Shown here: positions 35,801-49,700 of the stretch, piece after piece
Layout: the number at the start of each line of letters is the position of its first letter
Position numbering within the stretch: position 1 is the first letter of the stretch
The notes under the pieces: generated by a model
The model's input: the letters and a program-made list of their open reading frames with translations, nothing else
What the model was told of the DNA's origin: nothing
Databases searched by the model: none
Source: Hymenopus coronatus
Taxonomy: Eukaryota > Arthropoda > Insecta > Mantodea > Hymenopodidae
NCBI GenBank assembly: GCA_030762935.1
Contig: CM060883.1
Location: 96,236,001-96,300,000, forward strand
Reading direction: 5' to 3'
DNA length: 64,000 nucleotides
Position numbers and translations under genes: made by a program

Positions 35801-37165
35801 CAAGATATATATTTTGTCTATGTCTTATGGTTCTGTAAAACTCATTGAGAGTAGAGAGGTCTTCAGGATATCCAAGATATACATTATGTCTATGTCTTAT
35901 AGTTCTGTAAAACTCATTGAGAGTAGAGAGGTCTTCAGGATACCCAAGATAATACATTTTGTCTATGTCTTACAGCTAAGTAAAAGTCATTGAGAGTAGA
36001 GAGGTCTTCAGGATATCCAAGATATACATTTTGTCTATATCTTACAGTTCTGTAAAACTCATTGAGAGTAGAGAGGTCTTCAAGATACCCAAGATATACA
36101 TTTCGTCTATGTCTTACAGTTCTGTAAAGCTCGTTGAGAGTAGAGAGGTCTTCAGGATATCCAAGATATACATTTTGTCTATGTCTTACAGTTCTGTAAA
36201 ACTCATTGAGAGTAGGGAGGTCTTCAGGATACCCAAGATTTTACATTTTGTCTATGTTTTACAGTTCTGTAAAACTCATTGAGAGTAGAGAGGTCTTCAG
36301 GATATCCAAGATATACATTTTTTCTATGTCTTACAGCTATGTAAAACTCATGGTGAGTAGAGAGGTCTTCAGGATATCCGAAATATAGATTTTCTTTATG
36401 TGTTACAGTTATGTAAAACTCATTGAGAGTAGAGTGGTTGTCAGGATACCCAAGATATACATTTTGTCTATGTCTTATATTTCTGTATAACTCATTGAGA
36501 GTAGAGAGGTCTTCAGGATACCCAAGATATACATTTTGTCTGTCTTATAGTTCTGTAAAACTGATTGATAGTAGAGAGGTCTTCAGGATACCCAAGATAT
36601 ACATTATGTCTGTGTCTTATAGTTCTGTAAAACTCATTGAGAGTAGAGAGGTCTTCAGGATACCCAAGATAATACATTTTGTCTATGTCTTACAGTTCTG
36701 TAAAACTCATTGAGAGTAGAGAGGTCTTCAGGATACCCAAGATATACATTTTGTCTATGTCATATAGTTATGTAAAACTCATTGAGAACTGAGAGGTCTT
36801 CAGGATATCCAAGATATACATTTCGTCTATGTCTTACAGTTCTGTAAAGCTCGTTGAGAGTAGAGAGGTCTTCAGGATATCCAAGATATACATTTTGTCT
36901 ATGTCTTACAGTTCTGTAAAACTCATTGAGAGTAGAGAGGTCTTCAGGATACCCAAGATTTTACATTTTGTCTATGTCTTACAGCACTGTAAAACTCATT
37001 GAGACTAGAGAGGTCTTCAGGATATGCAAGATATACATTTTTTCTATGTCTTACAGCTATGTAAAACTCATGGTGAGTAGAGAGGTCTTCAGGATATCCG
37101 AAATATACATTTTTTATGTGTTACAGTTACGTAAAACTCATTGAGAGTAGAGAGGTGGTCAGGAT
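29801..37165 (+). repeat. Higher-order repeat B, copy 3 (truncated, with an 11-monomer deletion)
   Basis: Collinear with B2 at offset 8,650 until the slippage site near 35,455, then at 8,656 (this copy keeps the six bases), then at 7,863 from about 35,885. The jump is a 793-bp deletion (11 x 72 + 1). It ends near 37,165, without the seven-monomer piece that closes B1 and B2. Private changes include GAACTCAATGAG near 30,646, GTGGTTGTCAGG near 36,438, CTGATTGATAG near 36,561, TCTGTGTCTTAT near 36,609 and AGTTACGTAAAAC near 37,127, so this copy is more diverged. Confidence 0.9.
35885..35886 (+). repeat. Junction of the 793-bp deletion in B3
   Basis: To the left the sequence follows B2 up to about 27,228 (GATATCCAAGATATACATT); to the right it follows B2 from about 28,022 (ATGTCTATGTCTTATAG). 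The missing stretch corresponds to B2 27,229-28,021 and B1 18,579-19,371. The junction is in register within the monomer, as expected of unequal homologous exchange. Placement is ambiguous by a few bases because both sides share sequence. Confidence 0.8.
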
Positions 37166-37540
37166 ACCCAAGATATACATTTTGTCTATGTCTTATATTT
37201 CTTTATAACTCATTGAGAGTAGAGAGGTCTTCAAGATACCCAAGATATACATTTTGTCTATGTCTTATAGTACTGTAAAACTCATTGATAGTAGAGAGGT
37301 CTTCAGGATACCCAAGATATACATTATGTCTATGTCTTACAGCTAAGTAAAAGTCATTGAGAGTAGAGAGGTCTTCAGGATATCCAAGATATATATTTTG
37401 TCTATGTCTTACAGTTCTGTAAAACTCATTGAGAGTAGAGAGGTCTTCAAGATACCCAAGATATACATTTTGTCTATGTCTTACAGTTATGTAGAACCTC
37501 ATGGAGAGTAGAGAGGTCTTCAGGATATCCAAGATATACA
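37166..37540 (+). repeat. Transition block between B3 and C1
   Basis: About five monomers (TATTTCTTTATAAC, GTACTGTAAAAC, GCTAAGTAAAAGTC, GTAGAACCTCATGG) matching 44,020-44,470 in C1, with offsets near 6,862-6,934. Homology to that region already begins in B3 near 36,650 (against about 43,510). The GTAGAACCTCATGG monomer has an extra C seen only here and near 44,431. Confidence 0.78.
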
Positions 37541-40500
37541 TTTTGTCTATGTCTTACAGCTATGTAAAACTCATTGAGAGTAGAGAGGTCTTCAGGATAC
37601 CCAAGATATACATTTTTATCTATGTCTTATAGTTATGTAAAACTCATTGAGAGTAGAGAGGTCTTCAGGATACCCAAGATATACATTTTGTCAATGTCTT
37701 ACAGTTATGTAAAACTCATTGAAGGTAGAGCGGTCTTCAGGATACCCTAGATATACATTTTGTCTATGTCTTACAGCTAAGTAAAACTCATTGAGAGTAG
37801 AGAGGTCTTCAGGATACCCAAGATATACATTTTGTCTATTTCTTACAGCTATGTAAAACTCATTGAGAGCTGAGAGGTCTTCAGGATATCCAGGATATAC
37901 ATTTCGCCTATGTCTTACAGTTATGTAGAACTCATTGAGAGTAGAGAGGTCTTCAGGATATCCAAGATATACATTTTGTCTATGTGTTACAGTTCTGTAG
38001 AACTCATTGTGAGTAGAGAGGTCTTAAGGATACCCTAAATAATACATTTTGTCTATGCCTTACAGTTATGTAAAACTCATTGAGAGTAGAGGGGTCTTCA
38101 GGATATCCAAGATATACATTTTGTCTATGTCTTATAGTTCTGTAAAACTCATTGAGAGTAGAGAGGTCTTCGGGATACCCAAGATAATACATTATGTCTA
38201 TGCCTTACAGCTGTGTAAAACTCATTGAGAGTAGAGAGGTCTTCAGGATTCCCAAGATATACATTTTGTCTATGTGTTATAGTTCTGTAAAACTCATTGA
38301 GAGTAGTGAGGTCTTCAGGATGCCAAAGATAATACATTTTGTCTATGTCTTACAGCTAAGTAAAAGTCATTGAGAGTAGAGAGGTCTTTAGGATATCCAA
38401 GATATACATTTTCTCTATGTCTTACAGTTATGTAAAGCTCATTGAAAGTAGAGAGGTCTTCAGGATACCCAAGATAATACATTTTGTCTATGTGTTACAA
38501 CTATGTAAAACTCATTGAGAGTAAAGGAGTCTTCAGGATATCCAAGATATACATTTTGTCTATGTCTTACAGCTATGTAAAACTCATTGAGAGTAGAGAG
38601 GTCTTCAGGATACCCAAGATATACATTTAATCTATGTCTTACAGCTATGTAAAACTCATTGAGAGTAGAGAAGTCTTTAGGATACCCAAGATAATACATT
38701 TTGTCTATGTCTTACAGTTCTGTAAAACTCATTGAGAGTAGAGAGGTCTTCAGGATATCCAAGATATACATTTTGTCTATGTCTTACAGCTATGTAAAAC
38801 TCATTGAGAGTAGAGAGGTCTTCAGGATATCCAAGATATACATCTTGTCTATGTCTTACAGTTATGTAAAACTTATTGAGAGTAGAGAGATCTTCAGGAT
38901 ACCCAAGATATACATTTTGTCTATGTCTTACTGCTATGTAAAACTCATTGAGAGCTGAGAGGTCCTCAGGATATCCAGGATATACATTTCGTCTATGTCT
39001 TACAGTTCTGTAGATCTCATTGTGAGTAGAGAGGTCTTAAGGATACCCTAGATAATACATTTTGTCTATGCCTTACAGTTATGTACAACTCATTGAGATT
39101 AGAGAGGTCTTCAGGATACCCAAGATATACATATTGTCTATGTCCTATAGTTCTGTAAAACTCATTGAGAGTAGAGAGATCTTCAGGATACCCAAGATAA
39201 TACATATTGTCTATGTCTTATAGTTCTGTAAAACTCAATGAGAGTAGAGAGGTCTTCAGGATACCCAAGATAATACATTTTCTCTATGTCTTACAGTTAC
39301 GTAGAACTCATTGAGAATAGAGAGGTCTTCAGGATATCCAAGATATACATTTTGTCTATGTCTAACAGTTATGTAATACTCATTGAGAAAAGAGAGGTCT
39401 TCAGGATACCCAAAATATACATTTTGTCTATGTCTTACAGTTCTGTAAATTTCATTGAGAGTAGACAGGTCTTCAGGATACCCAAGATATACATTTTGTC
39501 TATGTCTTACAGTCCTGTAAAACTCATTGTGAGTAAAGAGGTCTTAAGGATACCCAAGATAATACATTTTGTCTATGCCTTACAGTTATGTAAAACTCAT
39601 TGAGAGTAGAGAAGTCTTCAGGATACCCAAGATATACATTTTGTCTATGTCTTATAGTTCTGTAAAACTCATTGAGAGTAGAGAGGTCTTGGATACCCAA
39701 GATAATACATTTTGTCTATGCCTTACAGCTATGTAAAACTCATTGAGAGTATAGAGGTCTTCAGGATACCCAAGATATACATTTTGTCTATGTCTTATGG
39801 TTCTGTAAAACTCAAAGAGGGTAGAGAGGTCTTCAAGATACCCGAGATAAACATTTTGTCTATGTCTTACAGTTATGTAGAACTCATGGAGAGTAGAGAG
39901 GTCTTCAGGATATCCAAGATATACATTTTCTCTATGTCATACAGTATTGTAAAACTCATTGAGAGTAGAGAGGTCTTCAGGATACCGAAGATATACATTC
40001 TGTGTATGTCTTACAGTTCTGTAAAGCACATAGAGAGTAGAGAGGTCTTCAGGATACCAAAGCTATACATTTTGGCTATATCAAACAGTTATGTAAAACT
40101 CACTGAGAGTAGAGATGTCTTCAGGATACCGAAGAAACACTTATTGTCTATGTCTTACAGCTATGTAAAACTCATTGAGAGTAGAGAGGTCTTCAGGATA
40201 CCCAAGATATACATTTTGTCTATGTCTTACAGCTATGTAAAGCTCATTGAGAGTAGAGAAATCTTCAGGATACCCAAGTTATACATTTGGTCTATGTCTT
40301 ACAGCTATGTAAAACTCATTGAGAATAGAGAGGTCTTAGGGATATCCAAGATATACATTTTGTCTATGTCTTACAGTTCTGTAAAACTCATTGTGAGTAA
40401 AGAGGTCTTAAGGATACCCAAGATAATACATTTTGTCTATGCCTTACAGTTATGTAAAACTCATTGAGAGTAGAGAGGTCTTCAGGATACCCAAGATATA

Positions 40501-43500
40501 CATTTTGTCTATGTCTTATAGTTCTGTAAAACTCATTGAGAGTAGAGAGGTCTTCAGGATACCCAAGATAATACATTTTGTCTATGCCTTACAGCTATGT
40601 AGAACTCATGGAGAGTAGAGAGGTCTTCAGGATATCCAAGATATACATTTTCTCTATGTCTTACACTTATGTAAAACTTATTGAGAGTAGAGAGGTCTTC
40701 AGGATACCCAAGATAATACATTTTGTCTATGTCTTACAGTTCTGTAAAACACATTGAGAGTAGAGAGGTCTTCAGGATACCGAAGATATACATTCTGTGT
40801 ATGTCTTACAGTTCTCTAAAACACATAGAGAGTAGAGAGGTCTTCAGGATACCAAAGCTATACATTTTGTCTATGTCAAACAGTTATGTAAAACTCACTG
40901 AGAGTAGAGATGTCTTCAGAATACCGAAGATACACATTTTGTCTATGTCTTACAGCTATGTAAAACTCATTGAGAGTAGAGAGGTCTTCAGGATACCCAA
41001 GATATACATTTTGTCTATGTCTTACAGCTATGTAAAGCTCATTGAGTGTAGAGAAATCTTCAGGATACCCAAGACATACATTTGGTCTATGTCTTACAGC
41101 TATGTAAAACTCATTGAGAATAGAGAGGTCTTCAGGATATCCAAGATATACATTTTGTCTATATCTTTAAGTTCTGTAAAACTCATTGAGAGTAGAGAGG
41201 TCTTCAGGATACCCAAGATATACATTTTATCTATGTCTTATAGTTCTGTAAAACTCATTTAGAGTAGAGAGGTCTTCAGGATACCCAAGATATATATTTT
41301 GTCTATGTCTTATGGTTCTGTTAAACTCAAAGAGAGTAGAGAGTTCTTCAAGATACCCAAGATATACATTTTGTCTATGTCTTATAGTTCTGTAGAACTC
41401 ATTGAGAGTAGAGAGGTCTTCAGGATATCCAAGATATACATTTTTTCTATGTCTTACAGCTATGTAAAACTCATGGTGAGTAGAGAGGTCTTCAGGATAC
41501 CCAACATATACATTTTGTCAGTGTCTTACTGTTATGTAAAACTCATTGAAGGTAGAGCGGTCTTCAGGATACCCAAGATATACATTTTGTCTATGTCTTA
41601 CAGCTAAGTAAATCTCATTGAGAGTAGAGAGGTCTTCAGGATACCCAAGATATACATTTTGTCTATGTCTTACAGCTATGTAAAACTCATTGAGAGCTGA
41701 GAGGTCTTCAGGATATCCAGGATATACATTTCGTCTATGTCTTACAGTTCTGTAGAACTCATTGTGAGTAGAGATGTCTTTAAGATTCCCTAGATAATAC
41801 ATTTTGTCTATGCCTTACAGTTATGTACAACTCATTGAGAGAAGAGAGGTCTTCAGGATACCCAAGATATACATATTGTCTATGATTTATAGTTCTGTAA
41901 AACTCATTGAGAGTAGAGAGGTCTTCAGGATACCCAAGATAATACATTTTGTCTATGCCTTACAGCTATGTAAAACTCATTGAGAGTAGAGAGGTCTTCA
42001 GGATACCCAAGATATACATTTTGTCTATGTTCTATAGTTCTGTAAAACTCATTTAGAGTAGAGAGGTCTTCAGGATACCCAAGATAATACATTGTGTCTA
42101 TGTCTTATAGTTCTGTAAAACTCAATGAGAGTAGAGAGGTCTTCAGGATACCCAAGATAATACATTTTGTCTATGTCTTACAGTTACGTAGAACTCATTG
42201 AGAATAGAGAGGTCTTCAGGATATCCAAGATATACATTTTGTCTATGTCTTACAGTTATGTAATACTCATTGAGAGTAGAGAGGTCTTCAGGATACCCAA
42301 GATATACATTTTGTCTATGTCTTACAGTTCTGTAAAACTCATTGTGAGTAAAGAGGTCTTAAGGATACCCAAGATAATACATTTTGTCTATGCCTTACAG
42401 TTATGTAAAACTCATTGAGAGTAGAGAGGTCTTCAGGATACCCAAGATATACATTTTGTCTATGTCTTATATTTCTGTAAAACTCATTGAGAGTAGAGAG
42501 GTCTTCAGGATACCCAAGATAATACATTTTGTCTATGCCTTACAGCTATGTAGAACTCATTGAGAGTAGAGAGGTCTTCAGGATACCCAAGATATACATT
42601 TTGTCTATGTCTTACAGTTATGTAGAACTCATGGAGAGTAGAGAGGTCTTCAGGATATCCAAGATATACATTTTCTCTATGTCTTACACTTATGTAAAAC
42701 TTATTGAGAGTAGAGAGGTCTTCAGGATACCCAAGATAATACATTTTGTCTATGTCTTACAGTTCTGTAAAACACATTGAGAGTAGAGAGGTCTTCAGGA
42801 TACCGAAGATATACATTCTGTGTATGTCTTACAGTTCTCTAAAACACATTGAGAGTAGAGAGGTCTTCAGGATACCAAAGATATACATTTTGTCTATGTC
42901 AAACAGTTATGTAAAACTCACTGAGAGTAGAGATGTCTTCAGGATACCGAAGATACACATTTTGTCTATGTCTTACAGCTATGTAAAACTCATTGAGAGT
43001 AGAGAGGTCTTCAGGATACCCAAGATATACATTTTGTCTATGTCTTACAGCTATGTAAAGCTCATTGAGTGTAGAGAAATCTTCAGGATACCCAAGACAT
43101 ACATTTGGTCTATGTCTTACAGCTATGTAAAACTCATTGAGAATAGAGAGGTCTTCAGGATATCCAAGATATACATTTTGTCTATATCTTTAAGTTCTGT
43201 AAAACTCATTGAGAGTAGAGAGGTCTTCAGGATACCCAAGATATACATTATATCTATGTCTTATAGTTCTGTAAAACTCATTTAGAGTAGAGAGGTCTTC
43301 AGGATACCCAAGTTATATATTTTGTCTATGTCTTATGGTTCTGTTAAACTCAAAGAGAGTAGAGAGGTCTTCAAGATACCCAAGAAATACATTTTGTCTA
43401 TGTCTTATAGTTCTGTAGAACTCATTGAGAGTAGAGAGGTCTTCAGGATATCCAAGATATACATTTTGTGTATGTCTTACAGCTATGTAAAACTCATTGA

Positions 43501-44314
43501 GAGTAGAGAGGTATTCAGGATACCCAAGATAATACATTTTGTCTATGTCTTACAGTTCTGTAAAACTCATTGAGAGTAGAGAGGTCTTCAGGATACCCAA
43601 GATATACATTTTGTCTATGATTTATAGTTCTGTAAAACTCATTGAGAACTGAGAGGTCTTCAGGATATCCAAGATATACATTTCGTCTATGTCTTACAGT
43701 TCTGTAAAGCTCGTTGAGAGTAGAGAGGTCTTCAGGATATCCAAGATATACATTTTGTCTATGTCTTACAGTTCTGTAAAACTCATTGAGAGTAGAGAGG
43801 TCTTCAGGATACCCAAGATTTTACACTTTGTCTATGTCTTACAGTACTGTAAAACTTATTGAGACTAGAGAGGTCTTCAGGATATGCAAGATATACATTT
43901 TTTCTATGTCTTACATCTATGTAAAACTCATGGTGAGTAGAGAGGTCTTCAGGATATCCGAAATATACATTTTCTTTATGTGTTACAGTTATGTAAAACT
44001 CATTGAGAGTAGAGAGGTGGTCAGGATACCCAAGATATACATTTTGTCTATGTCTTATATTTCTTTATAACTCATTGAGAGTAGAGAGGTCTTCAAGATA
44101 CCCAAGATATACATTTTGTCTATGTCTTATAGTACTGTAAAACTCATTGATAGTAGAGAGGTCTTCAGGATACCCAAGATATACATTATGTCTATGTCTT
44201 ATAGATCTGTAAAACTCATTGAGAGTAGAGAGGTCTTCAGGATACCCAAGATAATACATTTTGTCTATGTCTTACAGCTAAGTAAAAGTCATTGAGAGTA
44301 GAGAGGTCTTCAGG

Positions 44315-44330
44315 ATATTTAAGATATCAT
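44315..44330 (+). repeat. 71-bp monomer start (AGATATCAT)
   Basis: In the monomer beginning here AGATATACAT is reduced to AGATATCAT, a single-base loss, next to a preceding GATATTTA instead of GATATCCA. I saw this combination only once, so it is a private mutation of C1. Confidence 0.75.
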
Positions 44331-44439
44331 TTTGTCTATGTCTTACAGTTCTGTAAAACTCATTGAGAGTAGAGAGGTCTTCAAGATACCCAAGATATAC
44401 ATTTTGTCTATGTCTTACAGTTATGTAGAACCTCATGGA

Positions 44440-46312
44440 GAGTAGAGAGGTCTTCAGGATATCCAAGATATACATTTTGTCTATGTCTTACAGCTATGTA
44501 AAACTCATTGAGAGTAGAGAGGTCTTCAGGATATCCAAGATATACATTTTGTCTATGTCTTACAGTTATGTAAAACTTATTGAGAGTAGAGAGATCTTCA
44601 GGATACCCAAGATATACATTTTGTCTATGTCTTTCTGCTATGTAAAACTCATTGAGAGCTGAGAGGTCCTCAGGATATCCAGGATATACATTTCGTCTAT
44701 GTCTTACAGTTCTGTAGATCTCATTGTGAGTAGAGAGGTCTTAAGGATACCCTGGATAATACATTTTGTCTATGCCTTACAGTTATGTACAACTCATTGA
44801 GATTAGAGAGGTCTTCAGGATACCCAAGATATACATATTGTCTATGTCCTATAGTTCTGTAAAACTCATTGAGAGTAGAGAGATCTTCAGGATACCCAAG
44901 ATAATACATTTTGTCTATGTCTTATAGTTCTGTAAAACTCAATGAGAGTAGAGAGGTTTCAGGATACCCAAGATAATACATTTTCTCTATGTCTTACAGT
45001 TACGTAGAACTCATTGAGAATAGAGAGGTCTTCAGGATATCCAAGATATACATTTTGTCTATGTCTAACAGTTATGTAATACTCATTGAGAAAAGAGAGG
45101 TCTTCAGGATACCCAAAATATACATTTTGTCTATGTCTTACAGTTCTGTAAATTTCATTGAGAGTAGACAGGTCTTCAGGATACCCAAGATATACATTTT
45201 GTCTATGTCTTACAGTCCTGTAAAACTCATTGTGAGTAAAGAGGTCTTAAGGATACCCAAGATAATACATTTTGTCTATGCCTTACAGTTATGTAAAACT
45301 CATTGAGAGTAGAGAAGTCTTCAGGATACCCAAGATATACATTTTGTCTATGTCTTATAGTTCTGTAAAACTCATTGAGAGTAGAGAGGTCTTGGATACC
45401 CAAGATAATACATTTTGTCTATGCCTTACAGCTATGTAAAACTCATTGAGAGTATAGAGGTCTTCAGGATACCTAAGATATACATTTTGTCTATGTCTTA
45501 TGGTTCTGTAAAACTCAAAGAGAGTAGAGAGGTCTTCAAGATACCCGAGATAAACATTTTGTCTATTTCTTACAGTTATGTAGAACTCATGGAGAGTAGA
45601 GAGGTCTTCAGGATATCCAAGATATACATTTTCTCTATGTCATACAGTATTGTAAAACTCATTGAGAGTAGAGAGGTCTTTAGGATACCCAAGATAATAC
45701 ATTTTGTCTATGTCTTACAGTTCTGTAAAACACATTGAGAGTAGAGAGGTCTTCAGGATACCGAAGATATACATTCTGTGTATGTCTTACAGTTCTGTAA
45801 AACACATAGAGAGTAGAGAGGTCTTCAGGATACCAAAGCTATACATTTTGTCTATATCAAACAGTTATGTAAAACTCACTGAGAGTAGAGATGTCTTCAG
45901 GATACCGAAGAAACACTTATTGTCTATGTCTTACAGCTATGTAAAACTCATTGAGAGTAGAGAGGTCTTCAGGATACCCAAGATATACATTTTGTCTATG
46001 TCTTACAGCTATGTAAAGCTCATTGAGAGTAGAGAAATCTTCAGGATACCCAAGATATACATTTGGTCTATGTCTTAAGCTATGTAAAACTCATTGAGAA
46101 TAGAGAGGTCTTCAGGATATCCAAGATATACATTTTGTCTATGTCTTACAGTTCTGTAAAACTCATTGTGAGTAAAGAGGTCTTAAGGATACCCAAGATA
46201 ATACATTTTGTCTATGCCTTACTGTTATGTAAAACTCATTGAGAGTAGAGAGGTCTTCAGGATACCCAAGATATACATTTTGTCTATGTCTTATAGTTCT
46301 GTAAAACTCATT
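44440..46312 (+). repeat. 3,538-bp spaced duplication, left copy
   Basis: This stretch recurs at 47,978-49,850 (offset 3,538 = 49 monomers plus 10), including the GAGGTTTCAGG deletion monomer near 44,954 and the TGTCTTAAGCTATG monomer near 46,076, which has lost one C. The offset then changes to 3,393 because the right copy lacks two monomers (72 + 73 bp), and the match continues to about 46,760. Confidence 0.85.
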
Positions 46313-46783
46313 GAGAGTAGAGAGGTCTTCAGGATACCCAAGATAATACATTTTGTCTATGCCTTACAGCTATGTAGAACTCATTGAGAGTAGAGCGGTC
46401 TTCAGGATACCCAAGATATACATTTTGTCTATGTCTTACAGTTATGTAGAACTCATGGAGAGTAGAGAGGTCTTCAGGATATCCAAGATATACATTTTCT
46501 CTATGTCTTACACTTATGTAAAACTTATTGAGAGTAGAGAGGTCTTCAGGATACCCAAGATAATACATTTTGTCTATGTCTTACAGTTCTGTAAAACACA
46601 TTGAGAGTAGAGAGGTCTTCAGGATACCGAAGATATACATTCTGTGTATGTCTTACAGTTCTCTAAAACACATAGAGAGTAGAGAGGTCTTCAGGATACC
46701 AAAGCTATACATTTTGTCTATGTCAAACAGTTATGTAAAACTCACTGAGAGTAGAGATGTCTTCAGGATACAGAAGATACACA

Positions 46784-49700
46784 TTTTGTCTATGTCTTAC
46801 AGCTATGTAAAACTCATTGAGAGAAGAGAGGTCTTCAGGATACCCAAGATATACATTTTATCTATGTCTTATAATTATGTAAAACTCATTGAGAGTAGAG
46901 AGGTCTTCAGGATACCCAAGATATACATTTTGTCAATGTCTTACAGTTATGTAAAACTCATTGAAGGTAGAGCGGTCTTCAGGATACCCTAGATATACAT
47001 TTTGTCTATGTCTTACAGCTAAGTAAAACTCATTGAGAGTAGAGAGGTCTTCAGGATGCCCAAGATATACATTTTGTCTATTTCTTACAGCTATGTAAAA
47101 CTCATTGAGAGCTGAGAGGTCTTCAGGATATCCAGGATATACATTTCGCCTATGTCTTACAGTTATGTAGAACTCATTGAGAGTAGAGAGGTCTTCAGGA
47201 TATCCAAGATATACATTTTGTCTATGTGTTACAGTTCTGTAGAACTCATTGTGAGTAGAGAGGTCTTAAGGATACCCTAGATAATACATTTTGTCTATGC
47301 CTTACAGTTATGTAAAACTCATTGAGAGTAGAGGGGTCTTCAGAATATCCAAGATATACATTTTGTCTATGTCTTATAGTTCTGTAAAACTCAATGAGAG
47401 TAGAGAGGTCTTCGGGATACCCAAGATAATACATTATGTCTATGCCTTACAGCTGTGTAAAACTCATTGAGAGTAGAGAGGTCTTCAGGATTCCCAAGAT
47501 ATACATTTTGTCTATGTGTTATAGTTCTGTAAAACTCATTGAGAGTAGTGAGGTCTTCAGGATGCCAAAGATAATACATTTTGTCTATGTCTTACTGCTA
47601 AGTAAAAGTCATTGAGAGTAGAGAGGTCTTTAGGTTATCCAAGATATACATTTTCTCTATGTCTTACAGTTATGTAAAGCTCATTGAAAGTAGAGAGGTC
47701 TTCAGGATACCCAAGATAATACATTTTGTCTATGTGTTACAACTATGTAAAACTCATTGAGAGTAAAGGAGTCTTCAGGATATCCAAGATATACATTTTG
47801 TCTATGTCTTACAGCTATGTAAAACTCATTGAGAGTAGAGAGGTCTTCAGGATACCCAAGATATACATTTAATCTATGTCTTACAGCTATGTAAAACTCA
47901 TTGAGAGTAGAGAAGTCTTTAGGATACCCAAGATAATACATTTTGTCTATGTCTTACAGTTCTGTAAAACTCATTGAGAGTAGAGAGGTCTTCAGGATAT
48001 CCAAGATATACATTTTGTCTATGTCTTACAGCTATGTAAAACTCATTGAGAGTAGAGAGGTCTTCAGGATATCCAAGATATACATTTTGTCTATGTCTTA
48101 CAGTTATGTAAAACTTATTGAGAGTAGAGAGATCTTCAGGATACCCAAGATATACATTTTGTCTATGTCTTACTGCTATGTAAAACTCATTGAGAGCTGA
48201 GAGGTCCTCAGGATATCCAGGATATACATTTCGTCTATGTCTTACAGTTCTGTAGATCTCATTGTGAGTAGAGAGGTCTTAAGGATACCCTAGATAATAC
48301 ATTTTGTCTATGCCTTACAGTTATGTACAACTCATTGAGATTAGAGTGGTCTTCAGGATACCCAAGATATACATATTGTCTATGTCCTATAGTTCTGTAA
48401 AACTCATTGAGAGTAGAGAGATCTTCAGGATACCCAAGATAATACATTTTGTCTATGTCTTATAGTTCTGTAAAACTCAATGAGAGTAGAGAGGTTTCAG
48501 GATACCCAAGATAATACATTTTCTCTATGTCTTACAGTTACGTAGAACTCATTGAGAATAGAGAGGTCTTCAGGATATCCAAGATATACATTTTGTCTAT
48601 GTCTAACAGTTATGTAATACTCATTGAGAAAAGAGAGGTCTTCAGGATACCCAAAATATACATTTTGTCTATGTCTTACAGTTCTGTAAATTTCATTGAG
48701 AGTAGACAGGTCTTCAGGATACCCAAGATATACATTTTGTCTATGTCTTACAGTCCTGTAAAACTCATTGTGAGTAAAGAGGTCTTAAGGATACCCAAGA
48801 TAATACATTTTGTCTATGCCTTACAGTTATGTAAAACTCATTGAGAGTAGAGAAGTCTTCAGGATACCCAAGATATACATTTTGTCTATGTCTTATAGTT
48901 CTGTAAAACTCATTGAGAGTAGAGAGGTCTTGGATACCCAAGATAATACATTTTGTCTATGCCTTACAGCTATGTAAAACTCATTGAGAGTATAGAGGTC
49001 TTCAGGATACCTAAGATATACATTTTGTCTATGTCTTATGGTTCTGTAAAACTCAAAGAGAGTAGAGAGGTCTTCAAGATACCCGAGATAAACATTTTGT
49101 CTATGTCTTACAGTTATGTAGAACTCATGGAGAGTAGAGAGGTCTTCAGGATATCCAAGATATACATTTTCTCTATGTCATACAGTATTGTAAAACTCAT
49201 TGAGAGTAGAGAGGTCTTTAGGATACCCAAGATAATACATTTTGTCTATGTCCTACAGTTCTGTAAAACACATTGAGAGTAGAGAGGTCTTCAGGATACC
49301 GAAGATATACATTCTGTGTATGTCTTACAGTTCTGTAAAACACATAGAGAGTAGAGAGGTCTTCAGGATACCAAAGCTATACATTTTGTCTATATCAAAC
49401 AGTTATGTAAAACTCACTGAGAGTAGAGATGTCTTCAGGATACCGAAGAAACACTTATTGTCTATGTCTTACAGCTATGTAAAACTCATTGAGAGTAGAG
49501 AGGTCTTCAGGATACCCAAGATATACATTTTGTCTATGTCTTACTGCTATGTAAAGCTCATTGAGAGTAGAGAAATCTTCAGGATACCCAAGATATACAT
49601 TTGGTCTATGTCTTAAGCTATGTAAAACTCATTGAGAATAGAGAGGTCTTCAGGATATCCAAGATATACATTTTGTCTATGTCTTACAGTTCTGTAAAAC

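Larger units (their letters stand above)
37541..46783 (+). repeat. Higher-order repeat C, copy 1 (about 9,242 bp)
   Basis: Collinear with C2 at an offset of 9,242, falling to 9,240 through small indels (for example a GAGGTCTTCAGG to GAGGTTTCAGG deletion in C2 near 48,495), then 9,312 after 42.33 kb because C1 lacks one monomer (the AATTTCATTGAGAGTATAG unit). About 128 monomers. It includes 39,390-41,290, shared with the left edge of the window, and its last part, 44,440-46,312, is duplicated 3,538 bp downstream in C2. Confidence 0.85.
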
